A program made the position numbers and the translations under genes. From Coneutiohabitans sp964457925 (lineage in GTDB: Bacteria > Zhuqueibacterota > Zhuqueibacteria > Zhuqueibacterales > Zhuqueibacteraceae), in the NCBI GenBank assembly GCA_964457925.1, contig CAYWGH010000001.1, positions 372,001-436,000 of the forward strand: a DNA stretch of 64,000 nucleotides, given 5' to 3'. A model generated the notes under the pieces. The model ran no database searches. It was not told the origin of the DNA and saw nothing but the letters and a program-made list of their open reading frames with translations. Shown here piece after piece: positions 26,949 through 36,429 of this stretch. Position 1 is the first letter of the stretch. Each line of letters starts with the position of its first letter.

Positions 26949-29738
26949 ATGAAACAGTGGCACGGCTTGACGGCTGCCGCCGAAGGCACCGGCATATCTG
27001 AACCGTTGAGCCTGCAAGTCAACCTGCTGGGCGAATTGTTGGGCCATGCCATTCGCGAAGTCGTGGGCGCAGCTTCGTTTGAGCAAGTGGAAAAACTACG
27101 CACGCTTTGCAAAGCGGTTTATCTCGAGGACAACCCCCAGCATTGGCAACAAGCGGCCGCCGAAATCGGCAAATTGCCACTGGAGGAAATTCTCTGGCTG
27201 TTGCGCGCGTTCACGACATTCTTTCATCTCGTCAATAAAGCCGAGCAGCGTGAAATCGTGCGCATCAATCGCGAACGCGAGCGCCGCAGCACCGCGGCGC
27301 AACCGCGCACGGAATCTCTTGCCGAGGCCATTCATTTCCTGAAACAAAGCGGCTATACTCTCGACGACGTGCTGGCGATGCTCGCGCGCCTCGATATCCA
27401 GCCGAGGCTGACCGCCACCCCCACGGACGCGCGGCGCCGCGCGATTTTGGTGAAACAAAGAAGCCTGGCGCATTTGCTCGAACAGTTGCAGCGCAGCGAT
27501 TTGACTCCAGCGGAACGCGATGCAAAAATCAGCGCGATCTACGAAAAGATCTGCCTGCTGCTGGTCAGCGACGAATTTCGCGCGGAAAAAATTTCGGTAG
27601 CAGACGAAGTGCAACACGGCTTGCATTTTTTTACCAACGCGATTTGGGAAACCGTGCCGCGGATTTATCGCGATCTGCGCGCCGCGCTGGCTGCCTGCTA
27701 TCAAGCCGAGGCCGATCTCCCGGCGATTTTGCGCTATCGTTCCTGGATTGGCGGCGACCGCGATGGCAATCCCTTCGTCACGCCGGAGGTGACGCAAAAC
27801 ACACTGGCGCTGCAGCGCGCTGCAGCGCTCAAGCTTTATTGCAAAGAATTGCGCGCGCTGCGCGAGGAATTGAGCCTGTCGTCGCGCTTGCTCGACATTC
27901 CTGCGCCGTTGCTGCAATCGCTGCACGCAGATCGGCAGCACATCAAATTGTCGGTAAAAATTCTGCAACTTTATCACACCGAGCCTTTTCGCCTCAAATT
28001 AAGCTACATGCTCGCTCGCCTCGAAAAACTGCTGGCGCAAACCGCGGAATTCGAGCGCGCCCCGCGATCACCCGCAGATTATGATGAACAACAATTTTTT
28101 GCTGATATTAATTTGCTTAAAGACAGCTTGCGCGCCGTTCGCCTCGGCAGCAACGATCGTCTGGAAGATTTGCTGGTACGCGTGAAAACATTCGGCTTTC
28201 ATTTGGCGGCATTGGATATTCGCCAGCACAGCAATGTTCACGAGCAGGCCGTCGCCGAGTTGCTCCAAATCGCAGGCGTGACGCAGGATTATGCTGCACT
28301 GGATGAACCGGCCAAAATTGCAATCCTGCATCAAGAGCTGCAAAGCCGGCGGCCGTTGGCGCCCGCGTGGCAAAATTTGTCGCCGGCCACGAATGCGGTT
28401 TTGCAAACGCTGGGTCTCATGCGCACCGCCGTGCAGCGCGATGCCAACGCGCTTGGCGGTTATATTATCAGCATGACGCACGAGGTGAGTGATTTGCTCG
28501 AGGTATTGTTGCTTGCCAAAGAAGTGGATTTGTGGCGCTGCGAAGACGGACAAGTTCACAGTCCGATCGAATTGGTGCCGTTATTCGAAACCATCGACGA
28601 TTTGAACCGCATCACCGATTTAATGTCTGCGGCTTTCACGGATCCGATTTACCGTCTGCATCTGCGCGGCCGCAACGGCTTTCAAGAAATCATGCTGGGT
28701 TATTCGGACAGCAATAAAGACGGCGGCTACTGGATGGCCAATTGGGCGCTGTATCAAGCGCAACAAGCCGCAGCCGAAGTTTGCCGGCGCCATCAAATCG
28801 ATTTTCGTTTGTTCCACGGCCGCGGGGGCACGGTGGGGCGGGGCGGCGGCCGCGCAAATCAAGCGATTCTCGCGATGCCGGCCGGCAGCCACAACGGCCG
28901 CATTCGCTTCACCGAGCAAGGCGAGGTGATCACGTTTCGATACTCTTCTCCGGCGCTGGCGCATCGCCATCTCGAACAAATCGTGCATGCGATGCTGACG
29001 GCGCAAGCGCGGCATGCGAAGCCAACGTTGGCCGTCGCACGCGCAAACTCAGAGAATCATGCGGTGATGGGCGAAATCGCGCAGCATGCAATGCATTCGT
29101 ACCAAAGCCTCGTCCGGCATCCGGAGTTTTGGCCATGGTACATCGCGATTACGCCGATCGAACACATCAGCCGTTTGCCGATTGCCTCGCGGCCGGTTTC
29201 GCGGAAAGCGGCGCATGAGGTTGATTTCGACGGCCTGCGCGCGATTCCGTGGGTGTTCGCCTGGACGCAGACGCGCTACAACGTGCCGGGATGGTTCGGC
29301 ATCGGCGCGGCCTTGTCAGAATTGCTCGCGACTCGCGCCGAGGCTCTGCAAAAATTGCAGCAGCTTTATCGGGAATGGCTGTTCTTTCGCACGGTTTTAG
29401 ACAATGCCCAGCTTGAAATGAAACGCGCGCATTTGGCCATCGCCGGTTTTTATGCGCAAGCGCGCGGCGAATCTTTTCACCAAAGTATTGCTGATGACTT
29501 TCAGCGCGCGACACAAGCGATTTGCGCCATTACCGGGCAGGCGGAGATTTTGGACAACGCGCCTGTGCTCAAAAAATCCATCGAGCTGCGGAATCCCTAC
29601 ACAGATGTGCTCAATCTCTTGCAAGCAGAATTGCTGCAACGTTGGCGGCAGCCGGACAGCGCAGAACGCGAGTCTTTGGGACATGCGTTGTTTTTGAGCA
29701 TTAACGGCATTGCCGCTGCCATGCAAAGCACAGGGTAG
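26949..29738 (+). CDS. ppc: Phosphoenolpyruvate carboxylase with altered TAHPTE motif
   Basis: A 929-residue protein of the bacterial PEP carboxylase family, which makes oxaloacetate from PEP and bicarbonate. Present are GGDRDGNPFVT, MLGYSDSNKDGGYW, LFHGRGGTVGRGGG (His623) and the C-terminal MQSTG. The N-terminal catalytic motif, normally TAHPTE, reads TATPTD, so the His that is essential in the E. coli enzyme (His138) is Thr157 here. ATG at 26949 has GGAGAGGG about six bases upstream and gives an N-terminus like the family's; longer in-frame extensions back to 26703 look non-coding. Activity is therefore in doubt although the rest of the active site is kept. Confidence 0.93.
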   Translation: MKQWHGLTAAAEGTGISEPLSLQVNLLGELLGHAIREVVGAASFEQVEKLRTLCKAVYLEDNPQHWQQAAAEIGKLPLEEILWLLRAFTTFFHLVNKAEQREIVRINRERERRSTAAQPRTESLAEAIHFLKQSGYTLDDVLAMLARLDIQPRLTATPTDARRRAILVKQRSLAHLLEQLQRSDLTPAERDAKISAIYEKICLLLVSDEFRAEKISVADEVQHGLHFFTNAIWETVPRIYRDLRAALAACYQAEADLPAILRYRSWIGGDRDGNPFVTPEVTQNTLALQRAAALKLYCKELRALREELSLSSRLLDIPAPLLQSLHADRQHIKLSVKILQLYHTEPFRLKLSYMLARLEKLLAQTAEFERAPRSPADYDEQQFFADINLLKDSLRAVRLGSNDRLEDLLVRVKTFGFHLAALDIRQHSNVHEQAVAELLQIAGVTQDYAALDEPAKIAILHQELQSRRPLAPAWQNLSPATNAVLQTLGLMRTAVQRDANALGGYIISMTHEVSDLLEVLLLAKEVDLWRCEDGQVHSPIELVPLFETIDDLNRITDLMSAAFTDPIYRLHLRGRNGFQEIMLGYSDSNKDGGYWMANWALYQAQQAAAEVCRRHQIDFRLFHGRGGTVGRGGGRANQAILAMPAGSHNGRIRFTEQGEVITFRYSSPALAHRHLEQIVHAMLTAQARHAKPTLAVARANSENHAVMGEIAQHAMHSYQSLVRHPEFWPWYIAITPIEHISRLPIASRPVSRKAAHEVDFDGLRAIPWVFAWTQTRYNVPGWFGIGAALSELLATRAEALQKLQQLYREWLFFRTVLDNAQLEMKRAHLAIAGFYAQARGESFHQSIADDFQRATQAICAITGQAEILDNAPVLKKSIELRNPYTDVLNLLQAELLQRWRQPDSAERESLGHALFLSINGIAAAMQSTG

Positions 29739-29885
29739 TTGTTAATTGGGGAATGGGGATTTCAAATTTGCGGATTGCGCATGTTTGAACCGACAAAGGG
29801 ATTGCATCATAAAAAGGCCTTTGCTATCTTGCTTTCGTTATAAGCCGGGCAAAAGCTTGGCGCAAAAACGCTCATAGGATCGTTT

Positions 29886-30162
29886 ATGGGACTCAGCCAA
29901 TCCGGCACAAAATAAAATCGTTGATCTCGCGCAAACATATGGCGCGACTCGCATGATTCTTTTTGGCAGCGCCCTCGAAGGGCCGGAACAAACACGGGAT
30001 GTTGACTTGGCTTGTGGCAGTGTGACGGGCTGGAAGCTCTATGAGTTGGGTGCAAGGCTTGAGGAAATTCTTCACAGGCCGCTCGATTTGATTTCCTTGT
30101 CTCCTCCCAATCCGTTTACCAGGCTTGTTGATGCTCGAAGCAGAGCAATCCTATGCGATTAG
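29886..30162 (+). pseudogene. Frameshifted minimal nucleotidyltransferase (MNT-type) remnant
   Basis: ATG at 29886 opens a frame that stops after nine codons in the A-run at 29909-29917. A neighbouring frame continues as NKIVDLAQTYGATRMILFGS and DVDLACG to a stop at 30160. GS followed about twelve residues later by DVD is the nucleotidyltransferase metal motif. Joined, they give about 90 residues, the size of MNT proteins that pair with HEPN partners. No HEPN partner follows; a 32-codon frame at 30131-30229 (MLEAEQSYAISLFKVEW...) has no ribosome binding site. Either a true frameshift or a sequence error in the A-run. Confidence 0.5.
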
Positions 30163-30460
30163 TCTCTTTAAAGTTGAATGGTTGAGGGAAAAGCAAAAAC
30201 TTCTCCAACTGATTGAAAAACCCAACTGATAAAGCCTGCCGCATCTGTCGGGTTCTCTTATCCGCTGGAGATTTTCTTTTTGGTTGCGGCTCGTCGCGTT
30301 GGGATATTGAATTTGAATAATTGGTCCATCTCAAAACGTTACCACCGGCCGATTCGCAATAAAGAGTGAGTTCAGTATCGCAGTTTGGCGCGCTCAATGA
30401 TTAATTGCCTGGGCGGTTTCGCATTTTGCTGCCTGGATGATGCCACTCCGTTCCTGCCGA
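30163..30460. other. Intergenic interval before murJ
   Basis: About 300 bases between the nucleotidyltransferase remnant and murJ. I see no supported gene, terminator or promoter in it. Confidence 0.4.
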
Positions 30461-32029
30461 ATGACAAGCTCCCTCTCCAAAAAAATAACACTTGCGGCGC
30501 TGATCATGATGGCTTCCGTGCTGTTGAGCCGCATTATCGGCTTGCTGCGTGAAATGATCATTGCGCATCTCGCCGGCGCAACCGGCGACGTCGATGCCTA
30601 CAACGTTGCATTTGTGCTTCCGGAAATCCTCAACCACGTCGTTGCCAGCGGTTTTTTGTCGATAACGTTCATCCCGATTTTTACGAAATATCTCGCGCAA
30701 GGCAACGAAGCGGAAGGCTGGAGAATTTTTTCGATCATCCTCTCCGTATTCGGCGCGCTGCTGGCGATGATGATCGCGATGGCGTGGTGGCTGGCGCCGC
30801 AACTGGTCGCGCTGATCGCGCCTGGGTTGACGGAGCCGGCGACCGTCGCCAAAGCCGTGCGCATGACGCGCATCATCATGCCGGCGCAATTGTTCTTTTT
30901 TGCCGGCAGCTTGTTGATGGCGGTGCAATTCGCCAAAGAACAATTCAAATTGCCCGCGCTCGCGCCGTTGCTGTACAATCTTGGCATTATTCTGGGCGGC
31001 GTGCTGCTGCATCGGTGGGTTGGCATCGAAGGCTTTGCCTGGGGCGTGCTTGCCGGCGCGTTCGTGGGCAATTTCGTGGTGCAATATCGCGGCGCGCGCA
31101 ATGCCGGCATGCGCTTTTCTTTCTTGTTCGAGTTGCGCCATCCGGAGTTAAAAAAATATATTCTGCTCACTCTGCCGCTAATGCTCGGCCTCACCATGAC
31201 GTTTTCCACGGAATTCTTTACAAAATTTTTCGGCTCGTATTTACCCGAGGGCGGCATTGCCGCGCTCAACTATGGCTTGCGCGTGATGTTGATTTTGGTG
31301 GGATTTTTCGGGCAGGCGGCGGGCGTGGCCGCGTTTCCGTTTCTGGCGCGCCTGGCAGCGGAAGGAAAGATGGCCGAGCTAAATCAGCTTTTAAACGACA
31401 CGTTGCGGCGTTATATTGCCATCGTCATTCCGATTTCGGCGTTATTCATGGTGTTGAGCCGCGAAGTGATTCGCTTGCTCTTTGAGCGCGGCCGGTTTGA
31501 CAGCGCTGCCACGACACGCACCTCCGAAGTTTTGATATTTCTCATGATTGGGGCATTTGCCTTTGCCGCGCAAACCGTGGTCGTGCGCGGCTATTACGCC
31601 GTGCAGAATACGCTGTTTCCCACGATGGTCGGCACAATAGCCGTGTTGGCGAGCGTGCCGATCTATTGGCTCGGCATGAATCACATGGGCATTCGCGGGG
31701 TGGCGTTGGCAATCTCGCTTTCCGCGATTTTGCAGAGCACTTTGCTTTATGTTTTGTGGAACCGCCGCAGCAAGAACATCGCAAGCCGCTTCGTCTATCG
31801 CTTGTTTGCCAAGATGATCTTGTTGAGCGTAATCGCGGGCGTTTTGCTTTATCGTCTCAAACTTGTCCTTGCGTCCTATTTCGATGCAACGGCTTTGGCA
31901 GCAAGCTTGCTGATGTGTTTGATTGTTGGCGCAGTGTTCGCGGTGATGTTTGTCGCGAGCGGTTTTGTTTTTCGGATTGAAGAGGTTAAAAGGCTTTTGC
32001 AACGATTGCTTCGTTTAATCGTGAAATGA
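30461..32029 (+). CDS. murJ: Lipid II flippase MurJ
   Basis: A 522-residue MOP-superfamily membrane protein with about fourteen hydrophobic segments. The start SVLLSRIIGLLREMIIAHLAG, the segment DAYNVAFVLPEILNHVVASGFLSITFIPIF and the FERGRFDSAATTRT stretch are MurJ signatures. It moves undecaprenyl-linked peptidoglycan precursor to the periplasm. ATG at 30461 gives a normal N-terminus; ATG at 30437 would add eight residues. It is distinct from the Wzx-like gene at 2.1 kb. Confidence 0.93.
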   Translation: MTSSLSKKITLAALIMMASVLLSRIIGLLREMIIAHLAGATGDVDAYNVAFVLPEILNHVVASGFLSITFIPIFTKYLAQGNEAEGWRIFSIILSVFGALLAMMIAMAWWLAPQLVALIAPGLTEPATVAKAVRMTRIIMPAQLFFFAGSLLMAVQFAKEQFKLPALAPLLYNLGIILGGVLLHRWVGIEGFAWGVLAGAFVGNFVVQYRGARNAGMRFSFLFELRHPELKKYILLTLPLMLGLTMTFSTEFFTKFFGSYLPEGGIAALNYGLRVMLILVGFFGQAAGVAAFPFLARLAAEGKMAELNQLLNDTLRRYIAIVIPISALFMVLSREVIRLLFERGRFDSAATTRTSEVLIFLMIGAFAFAAQTVVVRGYYAVQNTLFPTMVGTIAVLASVPIYWLGMNHMGIRGVALAISLSAILQSTLLYVLWNRRSKNIASRFVYRLFAKMILLSVIAGVLLYRLKLVLASYFDATALAASLLMCLIVGAVFAVMFVASGFVFRIEEVKRLLQRLLRLIVK

Positions 32030-32077
32030 AGCGCCGGCACAATCAGGATAACGGCGAACGGGTACGGTTTTAAACAC

Positions 32078-35000
32078 ATGAAACGTTTCCCAAAAATTAT
32101 TCTCGGCTTGTTCGGCGCGCTTGTGCTGCTCTTGCTGGCGGCCGCCGCGCTCACACAAACGCAGCTTTTTCGCGATTGGTTGCGCAATAAGATTATCGCG
32201 GCAGGCCGGGAAAAGCTCAATGGACGCCTGGCGCTGGGCAGGATCGAAGGCAATCTCATTTCACAATTCAAAATTTCGAATTTGACGATCACACGCGACG
32301 GCAAAACCGTGGTGCGCGTGCCGCGCCTCGAATTCGGTTTTTCGCCGCGAGAATTGTGGGAGCGCCGCGTGTTGATCAATCAACTTCTCATCGATAGCCC
32401 GGCCATTCATCTTCGCCAAAACCCCGACAGCAGTTGGAACGTGCAGAATTTAATTGTGACGGATACCACGGCAATTTGGCCGATTGTATTGCCGACAATC
32501 AGGATTCGCAACGGTGAGGTGAACATCTCCCCGCTGGATACTGCGAGTTTTTTTTATCGGCGCACGGTGCAAAATCTGAATGCTGAGTTGTTGGTGGAAT
32601 ATACCACGCCGCAAACCGTGCTTGATCTCCGCCGGCTCGCGTTTAGTATTACAAATTTCCCTGTAGCCGTGTCTGAAATCAATGCGCATATCGTGCAAAC
32701 CGCAGACGCCGTGCAGATTGACAACTTGCAGATCACGGCCGGCGGCTCCACCGTCACCGGCAATTTGCGGGTGCGGGATTTTAAACGCCCGATTTATCGC
32801 CTGCAACTTGCCGCAACACCATTGCAACTGGATGATTGGCATACCCTGTTTCCACAGCTTTCAACTCAAGGTCCATTGGAGGCAAATCTTCACTGCACGG
32901 GCAATTGGGATAGCGTGCTGGTTGATCTCGACCTCAAGCACGAAGCGGGCGAAGGCCGCTTAATCGCGTACGCGCGCCGCGATTCGGGGCGTGTTGGCTA
33001 CACGCTCGATGCGGATATTCGCCGCGCCGATTTGGCGAGATTACTGCCGGAGCGCGGGCCGCATTCTCGTCTCAATCTCTCGTTGCGCGCGCAGGGCGAT
33101 CGCTTGAGCCTTGATAGCTTGCAGGCGATGCTCCGCCTGACGGCGGATTCCTCCCGACTGGGCAATTATGCCATATCCAATTTTATTTTGGAAGGCGCGG
33201 TGCGGGATAATGGCCTGCATGCGGATTTGCAATTGCAAACACCCGCCGGAGAGATTACCGGCTTCAGCCAGGTGCGCGATCTTTCCGGAACGCAAGATTT
33301 TGACATGAGCCTCAATGTCAAGCGCCTGAATCTTGCGGCATTCGTTTATGATACGACGCTCATTTCCAATTTAAATTTTGCCGCCGCGCTCAAGGGCCGT
33401 CATTTGAATCTGAATACGCTCGAGGCAGCCGGCACGTTTGATTTACAGCCCTCGCGCATTTGGGAAATCAATCTCGCAGCAGCGCGCGGCGTGTTTCGCA
33501 GTCAGGCCGGCGAAATGGCGTTGGACACGTTGCGCCTGGAAAGCGACCTGGGCAATTTTTCCGTTGACGGCGCATTCAATCAAAAACAGATTCACCTCTT
33601 GCATTTCATTGCTGAAATCGACAAGCTGGAGCTGGCGCGCCGCATGCTGGCGGCAGATACTCTGCACGCGCACGGCGTGATCGGCGGAACGGCGCAAGGG
33701 ATTTACGATTCTCTTTCTGTTAATGGCGGATTTCAGTTGGCGGAGGTGCAATACAATGCCGCGCATGCGAAAAACCTCGTGGGAGAATTCGGGTATCGTC
33801 GCGCCGGCCTCGCCAGTGAGGCAACACTGAATGCCGCTGCACGTTCGCTGCAGTTAGCCGGCGCGGCGTTGGATTCCGTTAAGCTGGCGACGCGTTATCT
33901 GGAAACGTTTGCCGATGTCGCTGCTGAGATTTGGCTGAACCCGCAAAACAGCGGCGTGATCAGCGGACGATTTTTCTTGGGCGATACGGCGCGTTTTGAG
34001 GTGAGCCGGGCCGAGCTTGCGATTTTTGATCAAACCTGGGAAACGGCCGCCGATAGCATGTGGATCGAACTGGGCCAGGACGAATATTTCTTCCACAATC
34101 TTTCATTGCGTTCCGGCCCGGAGCATTTTTTTCTCGACGGCAAATTGAGTTTTAGTGGCGCGGAAGATTTACGCATTGGCCTCTCGAATCTACAGCTGGC
34201 GCGCTATGCAAAATTGTTCGGCCTGAAAGAGGGCTTGCACGGCCTCATGGACATCGAGGCGCGCTTGAACGGTACGGCCAGCGCGCCGCGCCTGGACGGC
34301 CATTTTTTGATCAATAACGGCAAGCTCTCGGAATTTGCCTATCAAAATTGGGCTGGCGAATTCAAGTTTGAGGACGAAAAACTCAGTTGGAGTTTCAAGC
34401 TGCAACAAAACCGCACGGATTCGTTGACGGGCGGCGGCTTCTTGCCGCTGCATTTTGCGCTGGACGGCTCGCCCGTAATGCTTTACAAAGAACGCCCCAT
34501 GCGAATTCAAGCCAATGCGAAAACGCTGGACATTTCCTTTCTGCAAGCATTCACATCGCGCGTGAAGAATATCCGCGGCACGCTCTCCTGCGATGTCGAA
34601 CTGGAAGGCACGCCGTCAAACATGCGCCCCGGCGGGCCTATTCGTGTTTATGATGCAACGTTTGCCTTGCCGGAATATGGCACCACTTATCATGATCTGC
34701 TTTTTGTCGTGAGTTTGGCGTCGAACGCCCTCGACATGTCGAAGTTTAGAGTTGAAAGCGATAAGGGCAAGCTGGAAGGGAATATTAAAATTTCATTGGA
34801 TCACGAAGGCAGGGTCAGCGGGCTCGAGGGGGCGGTGTTCGCTCAAAATTTCCCCCTTTCAAGAACCAGGGATTTGGAATTGCGCATTGATAGCGATTCG
34901 ACGCGCATCACCGGCGATGCCAACGGCTTGCGATATGCCGGCGCCGTCACCGTCAAGCGGGCGATTTATTCTCTCAGCAGCATGCAAACCGGTAAAATTT

Positions 35001-35824
35001 TGGAAATCGACGAAGCCGAACTGCGCCAGGTTCTCAACACCAATGCGGAGGAGAAGGATAGCACGTTTACGCGCTTGCTGCAGCATGTCAGCGGCGAATT
35101 GAAAATTCGCATGCCGCGCAACACCTGGATTCGCGGCCCGGAAATCAATCTTGAGCTTAACGGCGAACTTGATCTCGTGCAAGAAGGCGAAAAGTATCTG
35201 CTCTTCGGCGCGATCGATATCGCGCGCGGCACCTATGAGCTTTACGGTAAAAAATTCACCGTGCGGAGCGGCAAGTTGATTTTTCAGGGAGATATCGATA
35301 CCGCGATTCAAATTGATTTGCTGGCGTCCTATGTTTTTCGCCAGGGCAAGGAAAAGCACGAGATGTTCGTCAACATTACCGGCAGCCTTTCCAATCCGCA
35401 GGTGGCGTTTTCGTTGGATAGCGAGAATGCCACGATCGAACAGAAAGACGCCATTTCGTATATACTTTTCAACGCGCCGGCGCAGGGCGGCGGCATTAAC
35501 TTCGCGGGCACGGCCAGCGGCGTGGTTTCCGGACTCGTGTCACAACAGCTTTCAAAAACGCTCGGCGAAGGTCTGAATCTCGACGTGATCGAGTTTGGCA
35601 CTGGCGAGAATTTGACCCCCGGCTCTGTTTTGGTCGGAAAATATATCACCAACGATCTTTTCATCAGCGTCAGCCAGGATTTCAGCTCGTTCAATTCTGC
35701 CGATGCGTTGCGCGTTGCTCTGGAGCTGGAAGTGCTGCGTGAATTCTTTCTGCAAGCCACGCGCGGTGGCAAAGATGAAAAAGATACCGGTTTCGATGTG
35801 ATTTGGAAAAGAGAATGGCAATGA
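32078..35824 (+). CDS. tamB: TamB/AsmA-like translocation and assembly protein (DUF490)
   Basis: A 1248-residue envelope protein. An N-terminal membrane anchor (about residues 7-27) is followed by a very long beta-rich body and the C-terminal DUF490 region, seen in GAIDIARGTYELYGKKFTVR and SGKLIFQGDIDTAIQIDLLA near 1045-1075. The end, LEVLREFFLQATRG...FDVIWKREW, is typical. TamB-type proteins bridge inner and outer membranes for outer-membrane protein or lipid transport. No tamA/bamA-like partner is in the window. The stop overlaps the next gene start (ATGA). Confidence 0.92.
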   Translation: MKRFPKIILGLFGALVLLLLAAAALTQTQLFRDWLRNKIIAAGREKLNGRLALGRIEGNLISQFKISNLTITRDGKTVVRVPRLEFGFSPRELWERRVLINQLLIDSPAIHLRQNPDSSWNVQNLIVTDTTAIWPIVLPTIRIRNGEVNISPLDTASFFYRRTVQNLNAELLVEYTTPQTVLDLRRLAFSITNFPVAVSEINAHIVQTADAVQIDNLQITAGGSTVTGNLRVRDFKRPIYRLQLAATPLQLDDWHTLFPQLSTQGPLEANLHCTGNWDSVLVDLDLKHEAGEGRLIAYARRDSGRVGYTLDADIRRADLARLLPERGPHSRLNLSLRAQGDRLSLDSLQAMLRLTADSSRLGNYAISNFILEGAVRDNGLHADLQLQTPAGEITGFSQVRDLSGTQDFDMSLNVKRLNLAAFVYDTTLISNLNFAAALKGRHLNLNTLEAAGTFDLQPSRIWEINLAAARGVFRSQAGEMALDTLRLESDLGNFSVDGAFNQKQIHLLHFIAEIDKLELARRMLAADTLHAHGVIGGTAQGIYDSLSVNGGFQLAEVQYNAAHAKNLVGEFGYRRAGLASEATLNAAARSLQLAGAALDSVKLATRYLETFADVAAEIWLNPQNSGVISGRFFLGDTARFEVSRAELAIFDQTWETAADSMWIELGQDEYFFHNLSLRSGPEHFFLDGKLSFSGAEDLRIGLSNLQLARYAKLFGLKEGLHGLMDIEARLNGTASAPRLDGHFLINNGKLSEFAYQNWAGEFKFEDEKLSWSFKLQQNRTDSLTGGGFLPLHFALDGSPVMLYKERPMRIQANAKTLDISFLQAFTSRVKNIRGTLSCDVELEGTPSNMRPGGPIRVYDATFALPEYGTTYHDLLFVVSLASNALDMSKFRVESDKGKLEGNIKISLDHEGRVSGLEGAVFAQNFPLSRTRDLELRIDSDSTRITGDANGLRYAGAVTVKRAIYSLSSMQTGKILEIDEAELRQVLNTNAEEKDSTFTRLLQHVSGELKIRMPRNTWIRGPEINLELNGELDLVQEGEKYLLFGAIDIARGTYELYGKKFTVRSGKLIFQGDIDTAIQIDLLASYVFRQGKEKHEMFVNITGSLSNPQVAFSLDSENATIEQKDAISYILFNAPAQGGGINFAGTASGVVSGLVSQQLSKTLGEGLNLDVIEFGTGENLTPGSVLVGKYITNDLFISVSQDFSSFNSADALRVALELEVLREFFLQATRGGKDEKDTGFDVIWKREWQ

Positions 35825-36192
35825 AACGAGCCGCCGGCTTGGCGCTTTTATTCGCCGGCTGCGTGACCGTGACGCATGTGCGTGATGTGTTGGATTTGCC
35901 GCCGCCGCAACAGGTGCAAAGCCGGCGCGAGGGTAACACCGCAACGATTTTTTGGCAGGCCGGCGCCGAAAGCCGGCAAGGGGATTTTGCCGGCTATTTG
36001 CTTTATGTTGCGCCCCGCAGTTTGGCGACGGCGCCGTTGCAGCAAATGCCTGCGCCAATCGCGATTGCAAAGGGTTTGACCGAACACACCATCGTGCTCG
36101 GCGATTCGTTGCCGCTTTTCATCCACGTGCGCAGCCGCGCCGGGCGCAATAAAATCAGCTTGCCCTCGTTGCCGGAATTGATTATAAAATGA
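35821..36192 (+). CDS. Small lipoprotein with fibronectin III-like core
   Basis: A 123-residue protein starting inside the tamB stop (ATGA overlap). The N-terminus MKRAAGLALLFAGC contains a lipobox with Cys14. The rest resembles one fibronectin type III-like beta-sandwich: PPPQQVQSRREGNTATIFWQ, then DFAGYLLYV, then LFIHVRSRAG. It is probably an outer- or inner-membrane-anchored partner expressed with TamB. I do not recognise a named family. Confidence 0.75.
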   Translation: MKRAAGLALLFAGCVTVTHVRDVLDLPPPQQVQSRREGNTATIFWQAGAESRQGDFAGYLLYVAPRSLATAPLQQMPAPIAIAKGLTEHTIVLGDSLPLFIHVRSRAGRNKISLPSLPELIIK

Positions 36193-36284
36193 AACCGGCG
36201 CGCCTCCGGCATATGAGTCATGAACGCATTAACGCATCATGAAACGAGTACATTGTTACCCTGATAAATGTATCCCCACCTGAT

Positions 36285-36352
36285 GTCATTCTGAAAGAAT
36301 CTCGTGAAAACTTGTTCTGGCCCCATGCGTCACAAGATTCCATCTGAATGAC
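36285..36352. repeat. Dispersed imperfect palindrome
   Basis: GTCATTCTGAAAGAATCT (36285-36302) and AGATTCCATCTGAATGAC (36335-36352) are inverted copies with three mismatches. The arm resembles segments at 13379 and 25334. It lies between the lipoprotein gene and obgE. Confidence 0.6.
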
Positions 36353-36429
36353 GGGGTAAAATAGTCATAAAAACTAAGGTAACAGTGCACCCGCGCATCA
36401 AATCATCAGCAATAAATAACGAGTTCTTC

